NCBI GenBank assembly: GCA_022393335.1
Contig: JAJEKB010001445.1
Coordinates: 377,248-441,247 of the forward strand
Source: Macrotrachela quadricornifera
Taxonomy: Eukaryota > Rotifera > Eurotatoria > Philodinida > Philodinidae
DNA: 64,000 nt
Reading direction: 5' to 3'
This document shows, one piece after another, positions 21,899-34,700 of this stretch; within the stretch, counting starts at the first letter, position 1, and every line of letters begins with the position of its first letter. The notes beneath the pieces are model-generated. The model had not been told where the DNA came from. It saw only the letters and a program-made list of their open reading frames with translations, and made no database searches. The translations under genes and the position numbers were made by a program.

Positions 21899-24800
21899 AT
21901 GCCACGTAAAATACAAGCAACAATAAAAAATCGAAATCTTCAACACCGTCGTCGCTGTCTATATCATCGATCACTTAATGATAAAGTTCGTTCTTCTATA
22001 AATATACAGTAAAATATTGAAAAAAATGATCAAATTTTTGTAGAATAATCAATCAAGTATTAGTGCACAATCTATTCGTATCATTCATACAAATGTTCGA
22101 TTACAAAGTACTGATCGTTCATCAAATAAAAACGATCAAAATCAAGAAAATAATTCGCATTCAGTTAGAACATTCTATTTAACACATTCATTTTCTTTTT
22201 ATTTAAAAAATAGATTCCATCTGTTTTTTCAAATTATAATCATCGAAATCAATCAAATAGTGCCACAAATTATGATGGTATCAATAAAAATCATCCATAT
22301 CCAAATTCTTCATTACAGGTAAATAAAACAAAAAATATCAATTAATTTTTTTTTTATAGAAATTTGACTCATTTTCATGTATTTTAGTCATTTGAAACTA
22401 AATCAATTAATGATGATTTAAATCAACAACAGAATGAACTTTATTATAGATCAATATCAGAAATTCAAAAGTATCCATCAAATAAAATCGATATAAATGA
22501 ACATCAAGTAATTGAAAATAAATATGATTTATTTATTTTAATTAATATTATTAATAGGTTTTACATGATGCTTGGTCAAATAGACCAATATCCAAAGATT
22601 ATCATCGTCAACTTAAAAAAAATTTTAATAAAAAAGAGTAATATATATTTTTATTTTTTTAACATTTTATATAATCAATTAACTTAGATCAAAATATCGT
22701 CGTCATCGAAAATATTGTTGTGGATGCCCTTGGCAATGTATACTACTATCTTTACTTAGTACTATCTGTCTTGGAATAGCTATTGCTGCTATTCTTGTTG
22801 CTCTATTAACTACAGGTACAATAAATACTACAACACAAACATCAACAACAACAACTTCAACAACATCATCTACTAGTACCAGTGTAACATCCACTACATC
22901 AGTTACAACATCAACTACAAGTACAAGTTCAACAACAACAACATCGACAACATCATCTACTAGTACTAGTACAACATCTACTACATCAGTTACATCATCA
23001 ACTACAAGTACAAGTTCAACTACAACATCATCGACAAGTATTAGTACAACGACGATAACATCAACAACGTCGTCAACTTCAACATCTACAACAGCACCAA
23101 GTAAGTATCAATAAAAACGAAAAAATATTTCTTAGTTAATATTTTTTCATTAAATATGAATTTTAATCTGAAATTATCTTATAAACTTAAATATTCACTT
23201 GAATATTGTCAAAATCTTTATTATTCAAAAAACGTTATTTCAGTAGGACGAAGTTTTCTTTATTAGATTGTTATCAGAACGAATTGATAACAGTTTTAAT
23301 TGAGGAAAAAGAAAGAAATCAAATTCAGTTATAATTAACCAACCAATACGAATGATAGAAAATTGAATAAAAAAAAAGAAAGAAATTGAAACGAATCACT
23401 ACGAAATCTAATTTAAAAATTCATTCCTTTGTGTTACTTGTATTCTTTAATTTACTTTCCATTGAAAATATATTTTTAGAGTCAGTTCATCACGTAGATT
23501 AAGAAGGCAAATCTTTCAAAGATATAGCAAGTTATATAAAAAGAACTGTAGAAACTTTTCTCTAAAAAGATTTACCTTTTTCAAATCTTCAGTTAATTTG
23601 AATTAGATCATTTCTTGCCGATAACGGTGAGTTTAGACACAGCTAATAAAAGTATATTTCTATATAGAAAATTGAAAAGTACTACACATTGCATAAAAGA
23701 ATAATTATGCGTATGTCATGCCGAAATTATAATTCCGGCAACAATTTTGCTTATAAAGGCTGAAAAGAATTTCTCACATAGTCTTAACTATTGAAAATAT
23801 GAACATTTCATATTTAGAACATAAAACATGTATAAAAATAACTTGTAATGTTTGATTAACAAAAACTAAATTACTTCGAAAGCTTAATTACTTTATGAGA
23901 AATTCATACTTAAGAATTTTTTATATCTTTTGATTTATAATAGTCAATCAAGATGAAAATATATTCATCAAGTGTATTGGCTTTCATGGATCGATTTCTG
24001 AATTTTCACGATTTTCTAGGACTTTTTTAGGGTTGTCGGATTCTTGTATAGTAAAAGAACTTGGAAAATAATCAATTTTAACTAAAAAATATTAAATACT
24101 AATTTAATAATTTCTAAATATGAATTGAAATTAGTTTGTGCAAAACGAGATCATCTTGCTTTAAAATATTAAAATATTTTATCTTTACTTTCAAATAGCT
24201 ACTACTACCAGCACTAGTACAACTACTACAGTCACTACTACAACTTCAACGACAACAACTACCTTACCAGTCTGTAACTCCTTGTGTGGCAATGATACAT
24301 CTATCTCATCGGTGTCTTTTCATGCACGTTGGAACTTTGAAAACACGTTCATCGATTCAATGTCAGTCTATAATGGAACATCCATCAATGGGCCCACCTT
24401 CGTACTAGGATACGTGGGCCAAGGTCTTTCTCTTAACTCAGCATCTAATCAATACTTGTCGACTTCATTCATTCCAATGAATTCTAAAAGTTTTACTATC
24501 GATGCTTGGATTTATCCTACTAGCTTTCCTAATTCGAATGGCATTCATAGTATCACTGGACAATGTCCACAACAATTAGCAAACCAATGTCTTCAATTTG
24601 GTTTTCGTCCAGGCTTAACTGCTGGATCATATATAGTATACTTTGGTCTCTGGGAAAGTGGTAATCTTCAAGGAGTTACATCTATTCGTCTCAATGAATG
24701 GACACATATTGCAATAGGATATGCGAAAAGTAAAACAAGACAATATATATATATATCAATGGAAACTTAGACAATTCTCGAGCAACTTCAAACGGTTTTA

Positions 24801-25980
24801 CTGCAACATCTGGTACATTTTATATTGGAAATAACTATGATCTCACGTCAAATCCTTCCTTTGGAATAAATAATTTTCAGGTACGAAATATATACCTTTC
24901 ATATATGTTTTTCTTATCACTAATTTTTCTTATAATCGTTCAGTGGAGGAACTCAATGATTAGAAAGCTTGTTGATTTTTTAAGAATCCTCTAGAATAAC
25001 TAATCGTACGCGACACTTATATATTCGAGTTGTCGAATGAATCGCTTCAAGTTTCTTAGATACTATATGACAAAATATAGGTTTAATAATTGAGATTCCC
25101 TATAGTTCTCAAGTTTTCCATTAGAGATTCGTGTAGTTGCATGGCACCATCGTGGGTAACTCCACACTTTAGCACACGTCTATATTACATTTTGCAAAAA
25201 TCCACGAAGCGTATGCTACATTATCTCATGATATCTGCAGACATAAAAAAATTTAAATAGATGTTGAAATATTATTATAGTTTAATTTTTTTATAGATAA
25301 TTCATAAAGAATAATTTTGTTTTCCACTAAAGGGTTATATCGATCAATTAACAGTAAGTAACGGAATAAGATCGTCATGTGAAATTCTCAATGTTGCTAC
25401 AATGGCGTCTCGTTTGTCGTTCGATAATACATCAGATTTTCTCGCTGATTCTGGTCCAAATGATGTTTCAGTGAGTGCATTTAGTTATGTATCAGCAACT
25501 GGATTAAAGGGTGGTCAAGGTATTTCATTCAACAGTTCATCATCTTCGTATCTACAAGCATTAGGTTTTCGCTTTCTTTCTTATAATAACTCGCCTTTCT
25601 CTTTATCTCTTTGGGTTCAACCAACACTCCTTCAAGGAACTCTTGTTGGTTCTTCATTAGGTTATGAACCTCTGAGTTTTGCATCAAATGGATCTCTTAT
25701 AGCTCGGGTAGGTACTACATCAATTTCATATAGTTTTCTCCTTCAATTAACACCCATTTGGTCACATATTGTTTTAACATGGTCTTCATCAAACGGTCTT
25801 ATGCTTTATGTTAATAATCAACGTGTTGATAGTGCATCAGCACCAACATCAGTAGGGAGTGGAGCATCAATAAATACGTTGACATTAGGTGGTGGATCAT
25901 TTACAGGAACGATTGATGAATGGCGTGTATATTCCCGAGAACTGCCAGCAGATGACATATGCGCTATTTTTACTAATTAA
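21899..25980 (+). CDS. Type II membrane protein with Ser/Thr stalk and two LamG-like domains; one frameshift
   Basis: Eight exons: 21899-22008, 22058-22163, 22214-22318, 22388-22507, 22558-22637, 22688-23100, 24199-24880, 25333-25980. A polar Asn/Gln-rich cytosolic part is followed by a basic Cys-rich stretch and one transmembrane helix at about 22745-22815, then a long Thr/Ser-only mucin-like stalk (end of exon 6, start of exon 7). Two concanavalin A-like/LamG_3 domains follow, the first in exon 7 and the second in exon 8. In exon 7 an (AT)7 run at 24743-24756 carries one AT too many; removing two bases restores a continuous frame through the next intron to the stop at 25980 (753 aa). Likely a cell-surface carbohydrate- or protein-binding receptor. 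Exon 2 start was chosen for phase. Intron 6 is 1.1 kb. Confidence 0.75.
22817..23097 (+). repeat. Ser/Thr codon tandem repeats of the mucin-like stalk
   Basis: Nearly every codon is ACA/ACT/TCA/AGT; blocks such as ACATCATCTACTAGTA recur two to three times in imperfect register. It encodes a proline-poor O-glycosylation stalk, expected to vary in length between alleles. Confidence 0.7.
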
Positions 25981-28015
25981 GATCTTTTCAGCAGTCGTTG
26001 AATTTATGAACTGATTTGACTAAATAACACTTATATTACTATTTTTCAAATTAGATTGTGTTGATTTGATAATAATATTGGTCATAAAAGTATATATTTT
26101 TTCATCGAAAAAACGTAACACACTTGTAATTCTTCATGTAATAGTTTTATATTAAGAGCATTTGACAATAGTAATGTTCTGTTAAAAATGATTTTGCAGT
26201 TTTGGTTCTGGTAACGATTCTTTATTGAGTTCTGTATAGAAATGGACAGTATAAGGATTCTCCACCATTCGTATCATTAATGAAGATTCATTTTCACCAA
26301 TAAAAAATATTTTTAGTAAATATTATCTATTTTGATTTCTTTACAATGGGTAAAGAAATGTGTACTATCAGGTAATACAAAATGATTTATTCGACGATAT
26401 TTACGAATTTCTTTATATTATGGTATAGACAACATTTTAGAGAATCGATTTATATAAGAATTATAATTCTATTAATAAGTCCCATGCACTTTAATCTATT
26501 CTTACTATAAACACTCATGATAAGAAAAATTTAAGGTAATAAAATGAGAAGATAAAGTAAGAGAGAAAATATAAAACAATAGAAAAAAAATTTCATAAAT
26601 TTTATTGCTGAGAATAATTGAAATCAAAATTATTTTATATTATTAATAAACTGAGTTGAGTTAAATTGACAAAAAACGCCAGAATCTCTTTATATTGCAT
26701 TGAATTTGTTACTTTTTTTAATATATAAACTTTCCAACTTCAATATCAATCTCAAATATGTCCGATCATATCAATCATTTTTTACTATTATTATCAATTA
26801 TCAATTTCAACAAAGTTATGTCTATTCAATTAAACATAATATTCTACTATAACAATGTTTTATCAAAATAGTCATTGAATAAATACAATAGTATTTCAAT
26901 ATTAGTAAGAATACAGAGCTGAGGGTGTATCACAAATTTTGTGAACTATGAAATAAAAAAACAAATAACTCAAAAATCCAAATAACAATTAGTTTATACA
27001 GTATCAAACATAATTCTTGCTAAAATATGAGTTGAATTAATATATCATTCAACTATAAGATAAATAAATATATTACAAAAATATATATTAATTAATTTTC
27101 GAATATGAACTACTTTTATTTTCTTATTTTGAGCTTTTTGACATAATTTGCACATTATATACATGTCAGAAATGGCAATCGCGGTGTTGCCGATACGGTT
27201 GTAGCAACAATTTTTTTTCGAAGGCAGTGAAAAATTGCATGAATTTGATAGAATTTGAATATTTACATATAAAGCACTCTGAGGTTGGACAATTCCGATT
27301 ATTTAGTATAAATATTTATCAGAGGCGATGGTGTCGTGAATCTTAGTGAGGCTCGTGGTGTTTTCTTCTCATTTTCCGTTGAAGATCGACGATCAAAGCT
27401 GAAATCAGGAGAGACTCAAGCCTTGCTGGCCTCCATACTCCGTCGCCCATAATATTTATTTTCCAATGCAGTCACAACGGTGAAGTTCGAAACATTATTT
27501 TTTGAAAGCAATCGTGACAGTAGCAGATTTTTGAATTGCGATGGACATCAATAATTATATGTTGACAATATGATTCAAATCACGTAGAACAGAACAGAGT
27601 GCATGCATTTATGTATGTAACATACGATTGTTCCCTGTTAAGCAGCTATAATACTAGTGCCATCTATAACAAAAATGTAGAACAAAAGAAATGTAATTTT
27701 TGCGAATAAAAATTGATATAATAAACGTATTTCGGAAAAGCTATATAGAACCTAATAATGATATATTTGAGAAAATTTCCAATTCGCACACGAAATGTCA
27801 CACTTTCTTTTTTCATTAGTCATTTTATTTAACGAATAGGAAAAATCCGTTTCACTACCTTTGTCTGCACTTATATATGTAACTCTGCTCATGATTAGTA
27901 ACTGAAATATTTAGTTTTGAAATAGTGCGAAAATTTATTAGTAGATTTTCAATAAGTGTTAAATTAAACGAACAATTATTTATTAATCTTATAAATTCTT
28001 ATTTATTGTATATAG
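25981..28015. other. Gene-free intergenic region with a GC-richer island
   Basis: No exons recognised over 2 kb. About 27325-27450 is clearly more GC-rich than its surroundings (words such as GAGGCGATGGTGTCGTG and CTTGCTGGCCTCCATACTCC) but shows no frame, tRNA fold or inverted ends that I can identify. Confidence 0.45.
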
Positions 28016-28543
28016 ATAAATAATGTAAGTCTCCTTTTATTTGTGTATCTATTCAATTATTTATTTAAATAAACTATATTTAGGAAACGACATCATGAAG
28101 ATAATCCTTATTCATTAAGTGATAGTGGTGGTGGTGGTATAACAAGTCATTCAATGCCAAAACGAATAGCAACACGAGCTCATCCTCAATCACAGTATGT
28201 AATTTTTTTTTTAAATAAATAATAAAATAAAAATTTTATTTTAAGGTCAACAAATAATGTAACTATTGCTGGAAATTATTCCCCACCAAGTTCAACAGGA
28301 TCTGATTCTTCATCATCAACAAATTCAACAATAACATCTAATCCAATTGTTAATCAATTATGTACATGTCCAAATCTAGATTGTGTTATTCATGATCATC
28401 GATATGCAACAAATCTTCCTATAGAATTAACATCACCATTAAATCCAACATATGGAAATAATAATCTTTTACTTTATTATGCACATCTAGAACGATGCCG
28501 TCGACATGGTCAAAATGTTCATCAAGATACATCTTCATCTTAA
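28016..28543 (+). CDS. Small Ser/Asn-rich, Cys-containing protein with intron-split start codon
   Basis: Exon 1 supplies only AT of the ATG (28023-28024). Intron 28025-28083 has GTAAGT...TTAG ends; exon 2 (28084-28194) begins with the G, and exon 3 is 28246-28543. The product is 136 aa. Upstream, TATATAG ends at 28015, so a trans-spliced exon 1 would be just ATAAATAAT (9 nt). The protein starts with basic residues, has Gly4 and poly-Ser, and then a motif with CTCPNLDCVIHDH that could bind a metal; no family recognised. It lies 163 bp upstream of PMM2 on the same strand. Confidence 0.7.
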
Positions 28544-28706
28544 ATAATATATATATATATACCAAATATCTTAGATTTTTTTTTTAATATGATTTATCTT
28601 TTGTCTGTATTACGGCATGTAAAACGAAAAACAATATATATATATATACATAAACTTATGGACAAAGTCGAGATTTTTCTTTTGTTTTAAAATTGTAGAT
28701 ATATAA
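28544..28706 (+). promoter_or_regulatory. Gap between small gene and PMM2 with trans-splice-type acceptor
   Basis: TTTTTCTTTTGTTTTAAAATTGTAG ends in AG at 28697-28698, 8 nt before the PMM2 ATG at 28707. Two TATATATA runs lie in the gap. It is either a short promoter or an operon junction. Confidence 0.45.
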
Positions 28707-31563
28707 ATGGCTACACCATTTACAACACCAGGTGAACCATGTGGAACTGCTGATGGATTATTAGGAACACAAAAATTAGATACAATTTGTTTATTTGATG
28801 TTGATGGTACATTAACTATGCCGAGACAAGTATATATTTTATTTATAAAAATAATTTATTTTATTTTTGTTTTTTTAATTAAAGTCAATAACAACTGAAA
28901 TGGATGCATTTCTTCAAGAACTTCGAAAAAAATGTCTTGTTGGTCTTGTTGGTGGTTCAGATATTGTTAAAATAGCTGAACAAATTGGTGGTAGACAAGG
29001 TAAAATTTATTTTTATTTTTATTTTTAATATTTTTTATTTTCTTTTTTCAGCTATAGCTAAATATGATTATGTATTTGCTGAAAATGGTTTAGTAGCTTT
29101 TAAAGATGGCAAGCAATTTTTTGAAGAAGTTTGTTAAAATTTTCTTTATCGATTTTATTTTTTATTTTATAAAATAGAATATTCAAAAACATATTGGTGA
29201 AGATAATTTACAAACATTTATTAATTATTGTTTAAAATATTTATCAGAAATACGTTTACCATTTAAACGGTAAATAGAATCTATATATATAAAGAAGAAC
29301 GTCTATCTGTGTGTGTATGTCTCTCTTTTTCTGTTCGTTATGCATTCGGTTTCTGTACTAGCTAACGTCAGCAAACTTTCCATGGTACATCCCCAGACCC
29401 GGAAGAAGGTCATACCGGGGTCACTCACAGAGGGTGTGAGGTGGGCGTGGGTGAAATCTCACCCAGATGTTAGTGCCTTAGCTAACGTTACCAAACTTTC
29501 CACAGTGCTTTTCTGAGTCCAGAGGTAGCTTTAAAGAGTGCTGTTACCATTAATAGGAGTCGGATGGGGGTGTTTGGGTGAAATTTCACTCAAGTCATAT
29601 GGCAATGAAATATGCATAGATTTTTCAGAAATTTAGCGAATTTGTTATGATTCTAAAATTAATCATTTCGTATCGATGGTTCTTTGGTCTAAATGTGAAA
29701 ATCGAAGATTTCTAATAGGTTATAAGAGGAAAAAAATGTATACAAGTGTTTTCTTGATTCACAACCATTGTGTATCCATTAGTTTTCTATGACTCACAGA
29801 AACAACGTATTTGTTATTTTTCTTGACTCACAATGATGACGTATGTATATATTTAAAGAAGAATGTTTGTCTGTTCGCTATGTATTTAGTCACCGTGAGA
29901 AATAGCATCACGGAACTATCTGCATCAATTCCTTGAGTGCACTAAGGAAAGGCGTCAGAGTGATTGGGGATGAGAAAGGAAGACGTGCGTGAGACTTCAT
30001 TCAAGTAGTAAGAGACTGATTTTATTCACTTTCTAATCAAATGACACAGTTCAATACAATTTTGAGAGTGATCGTGTCTAAAGTGGATGTGAGGGTGAGG
30101 GTGGCAGCTTGAGCCCGATGAGAAGAGTCCCACTGAAGTTTCCTGATGCACGGCGGGAAAAGCCCTGTGAAAGATAACCCACGCACGGCGAAGAGAGTTC
30201 TATGGCGAATACCTAACGCATAGCAGAAACAATTCTGCTAAAGATGCCTGACCCATATCGGTAAAAATCCTGTCCTAGAGGTTTCAGATGTGATGGGAAA
30301 ATTTCTGTTGCAGATGGCTCAGCCACAGCGGGGATCAGTCCTGTAAAAGACGTATTATGTACAGCAGAAAAAGTTGGGTGGAAGATGCAAAACCTTAACC
30401 ATATTCTCTTTTAGTGGGTACCTCCTCTAGTTCTTATATATTTAAAAGAATTTAATTTAAATAATTATTTATATTTAGTGGAACATTTATTGAATTTCGT
30501 AATGGTCTTATTAATGTTTCACCAGTTGGAAGAAATTGTACAATAGAAGAACGAGATACATTTGAAGCATATGATTTAGTATGTTAATTGATTTTAAATA
30601 AATAATAAATTAAAATTATTTATTTAAGGAACATAAAGTTCGTGCTACAATGGTTAAAGATCTTCAAGAAAAATTTTCTCATATGGGTCTTGCTTTTGCA
30701 ATTGGTATGAATTAAATTAAAATTTTTCTTTTTTTTTTATATAAAATTTGTTTTTTTAATTTTAGGTGGTCAAATTAGTTTTGATGTTTTTCCAGAAGGA
30801 TGGGATAAACGATATGCATTAAAACATTTAGAAAAAGAAAATATTTCAAATATTTATTTTTTTGGTGATAAAACATTTCAGGTAATCGTTTAGTTTTTTA
30901 TTATAGAAAAATATTTCTTAAGAAATAATTATTTTGTTTTATTTAATATTGACAGATTTAAAATACTTGTTCTCATGAATGAATATATTCATTCATTATT
31001 ATATAGAAATGTTCAGTTTTAATTAAATTCAGACGAATTTAAAAGATTTTATTAGTAGTATAAATTACATTAGCAAATGATCTAAGGTTTGATAGAAGAA
31101 TTAATTTCTGTTTACAGTGAAGATGTTTGTGTTGATAATACAAAAAGATAGGAGATATTTTGGGTTAAATGAAAGATCTCAATGACAAACAAACAAGATT
31201 AAAATATTAGTGATCCTTTGTGTGCTTAGAGGAATTCTATCTTTTTTTATTATCAACATAAACATTTATATTGTTAGAATTGATAAGAAAACTTGGACAA
31301 TAGAATATTATAATCGTATTCAATGACTAGTACTACTTGACGATCGAATGAATATCTATTGTTTTTTTTTTGCAATAATTTGTTGAAGAACAAGTATTTT
31401 AAATGAATAGAAAAAAAATTTTATATAAATAAAATTTAAATGAAATTATTATGTATAGGGAGGCAATGATTATGAGATTTATGTTGATCCAAGAACAAAA
31501 GGTTATTCCGTAAAAAATCCAATGGAAACACATGCTCATTTACGTCAATTATTTGGAATGTGA
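28707..31563 (+). CDS. PMM2: Phosphomannomutase (PMM2-type, HAD superfamily)
   Basis: Eight exons: 28707-28829, 28885-28999, 29052-29128, 29178-29269, 30479-30578, 30629-30704, 30766-30881, 31459-31563; 267 aa versus about 246 in human. It interconverts mannose-6-phosphate and mannose-1-phosphate in the cytosol for GDP-mannose and protein N-glycosylation. Motifs: FDVDGTLT with the catalytic Asp pair, [38 protein letters not shown] and GGNDYEI. The N-terminus is about 15 residues longer than in human. Intron 4 (1.2 kb) and intron 7 (577 bp) are swollen by a minisatellite and a foldback element. The gene end faces the DXO-like gene 145 bp away. Confidence 0.95.
30108..30394 (+). repeat. Degenerate 35-bp minisatellite in PMM2 intron 4
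   Basis: About eight diverged units of 35-36 bp, approximate consensus ANGCACAGCGGGAAAAATCC followed by TGTNAAAGATGCCTG. Unit starts fall near 30110, 30145, 30180, 30216, 30251, 30286, 30321 and 30356. GC content is well above that of the host intron. Confidence 0.7.
30956..31404. mobile_element. 449-bp foldback MITE in PMM2 intron 7
   Basis: The ends ATTTAAAATACTTGTTCT and AGAACAAGTATTTTAAAT are perfect 18-bp inverted repeats. Inner blocks also mirror each other: GATGTTTGTGTTGATAATAC at about 31125-31144 versus its inverted copy near 31245-31270. The outermost TTTAAA could be a TTAA-type target. No coding capacity. Confidence 0.75.
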
Positions 31564-31708
31564 AAATCTTAAAGTTAATTTTTATTTATTGGTGAATATT
31601 TTAGTCTGTTATTTTACATCGTTTTTAACTAAAACATTATTCTTGTTCATTCCTACTTATTTTTATTCTAAATTAAAAAGAAAAATATAAGAAAAAAAGA
31701 AAATAGTT

Positions 31709-34700
31709 TTATTTATGTTTTTTTCTTCGACGTTTATCTTGTTGATATTGTTGCTGTTGTTGTTGTTGTTTGAGTATACAAGATGATCTTCCACGATGAC
31801 TAAGACGTTTTTTCATTTCTTGTTCAATAGTTTTAGATTCTAAATCAGATTCATTTGGTTTACTTCGTTGAATATTTTGAAGATACCATTGTGGTAAAAA
31901 ATTTTCATGTCGTTTATTAGATCTTTTCATTTGTGTATATCGAAATGGAACACATTTTGGTAAATCAACTTGTAAAGGTTTTCCTGTTATTGGATCAATT
32001 TCTAATGGTTGAGGAATATAAGCAAATGCATGAATTGTATTTGGATCATCAATAACAACTGTTTTTTCTATTAAATTAAGAAATGAATAAAGATAAGAAA
32101 GACAATATTTAAGATGAAGATTATATCTTGAGAGAAATTTTGAAATAAGTTGTTCAATTGAAAATACATCGAGATGATCAATAATTCCATCATTTGGTGT
32201 TTTATATCCAATCATAAGTGTATTAACATTAGCTAACCACATTTGTGCCCACCAATGTAGTGTTTGTAATTTACTTTCATCTCGATAAAAAATTTTTTTA
32301 TTTGTACATTTCATTTCAACATAACCAGATTTAAATCCAGTATGATGTCTTTTTTTTCTTTCATTTAATTGATTTTCATTTGTTGGATTTTCATCTGTTG
32401 GTTTTTCATTTATTTGATTTTCATTTGTTTGATTTTCATTTGTTTGATTTTCATCAGACATAATTAATTCCAGATTTTCATTAATTTGTGCTTGTTTTAT
32501 TTCATCTTCAGTTTGTGTCCATAAATTGTCTATTTGAGTAGGTATTTCATTTTCCCATGAATCTATCTCGATTGTCTTTATTCTAAATAGAAAAGTAGAA
32601 TTGTTTATTTTTGTAAAGAAAGAATAATTTACTCGGAATTTTCTGTTGTTGTTGTTACATTTATTGTCTCATCTTGCTAAAAAGAGAAATTTCGTTTAGA
32701 AATATAAATAGATTTTTTTTTTGTTAAAAAAAAATTATATAATACTTGTTGAATAATATCATTTGCTGTTAATTTTTGTTGCATATCCTCTGTTAGTTCT
32801 CCATCAATTTCATTTGAATAAAGTAAATTAAATTTTCCAAATTGCCAATACTGTACAGTATGAAATTGTTGTTGAGGATTTTCTAAAGGAATTTTTGGTT
32901 GAAATCTTGTTGTATTTGGTTGATCTGTTGTAAATAAAGCTTCAAAATTATATCCACTATATTCATCTTGTGTCATATCTTCAGTTCGTTTTGTTGTTTT
33001 ATTTGCTAATGCTAAATGAAATTGTCCTTTAATACGAACAACAAGTAATTTCCATGGATCACTATCACAATAAAGATTAGCTAAAATTGTTCGTAAAACT
33101 AATCTACGACATATAAATTTCGGTGGTTTTAACATAGTTTTATCAGTTAAAGAAAAAAGATTTTGTTTTTGTGTATACCAATAAAGTAATGGACGAAGAT
33201 CAGTTGCATCATATGGACGAAAATAAGTTTCTGGATTTAATCGAACTTTTTCTAAAAATTCTTCATAACCATGATAAACACGATATGAACAAGAATTTCG
33301 TTTCATTGGAATATGTACAAAACGTTTAAATGATTTATTTAAATAATAAATTGGTTGAGATAATGAAGCATCATATGAAATGTAACCAATTTCACGACGA
33401 AGACGTGGCCATGTTTTTGGTGGTTGACATTCATAATCAGATCGATATAAACATGGACCTATATTAATTGGTGAAGAATCACTTGCTACTATATCATATG
33501 CTTGAGGAAGATCATCTTGTAATAATAAACTACAATCTGTAATATCTAAATTTAAAAAGAGAAAAAAAAAATTTATTTTTAGAAAGAATAATATTAACCT
33601 CGATATGTTTCTTGTTGATCTAAATCATTTTGTATTTGTTCTTCTCCAATTGCAATTTGTTCATTTCCTTTAAATTGTATACTATGACCTTGTTGATAAT
33701 CTATTTTATTATCTTCATCAGTTTTTATTGAAATATGTTTACAACGATATCGACGAAATCCTCGTGCAGTTATTTCATCACTTTCAATAAGTAAATTTTC
33801 AAGTAAAATTTCTTTAGCATCATTTGGTGAATAAAGATAATTAAGAATTTCAATAGGTGATAAATTTTGAATAATTATTTGAAAATCTTTTAATGACCAT
33901 TGATAAAATTGTTTTTGTTCATCATTACCAAAATTTTGTTGTATTTTAAATGAATCAATTATTGTTAATAATTGTTTATTAATATCATTTGATGAAAGAC
34001 TTATTGTTTGTTTAAATGTTAAATCTATTAATGAATATAATTGTTCATGAAAATTTTCATCATTTATTGGAAATTTTAAATTAAATACATCAGGAATAGA
34101 ATATTGTTTATAATCATTATCGGGTAAATTAATTAAATATGATAATATTAAATTTTCTTTTAATATATCAATTGACCATTGAAGAGATTTAATTGTATTT
34201 GAATCAAGTTGAATATTTGTTTGATTTAATGGAGAATATTCATGAAAATATTTTTCAACTGGTAATGATAAATGATATTGTGAAATACCTTTAATCCAAT
34301 GTATATTAATTGGAGTTTGTGGAAGACTTAATATTGTATTAATTGATGGATTATTTGAATCGATTGAAATTGATCGAATATCTTCTGTATCATAAGGAAA
34401 ACTATTTATTTCTTCATTTTGACATTCAACACCAAATTTAATCTAAAATAAAAAAGAAAAAACTATGAGTCATATGAAAGAAGAAAAAAAACAAAGATAA
34501 ATATATATATACATTATTTTGAAATTGTTCTCCTTTAATAAATGTTTGTTGTTTAGTTGAATAATTTGTATCTAAATCATGTTTATATATATGATCATCT
34601 TGATTATTTAAATTAAATTGAATTAATTTTTTATTATTATCATCTAATGTCCATTGTTGTTGTTTATCTTGAATAGTTTGAATTGAAAATGATATTTGAG

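Noticed and set aside
22703..22894. Minus frame rich in Val
   Set aside because: Antisense of the transmembrane and Thr-stalk exon.
29313..29516. 67-codon frame with an internal duplicate (LANVSKLS / LANVTKLS)
   Set aside because: It sits in a PMM2 intron within an insertion-like block; the duplication is a DNA repeat and no start context or family supports a gene.
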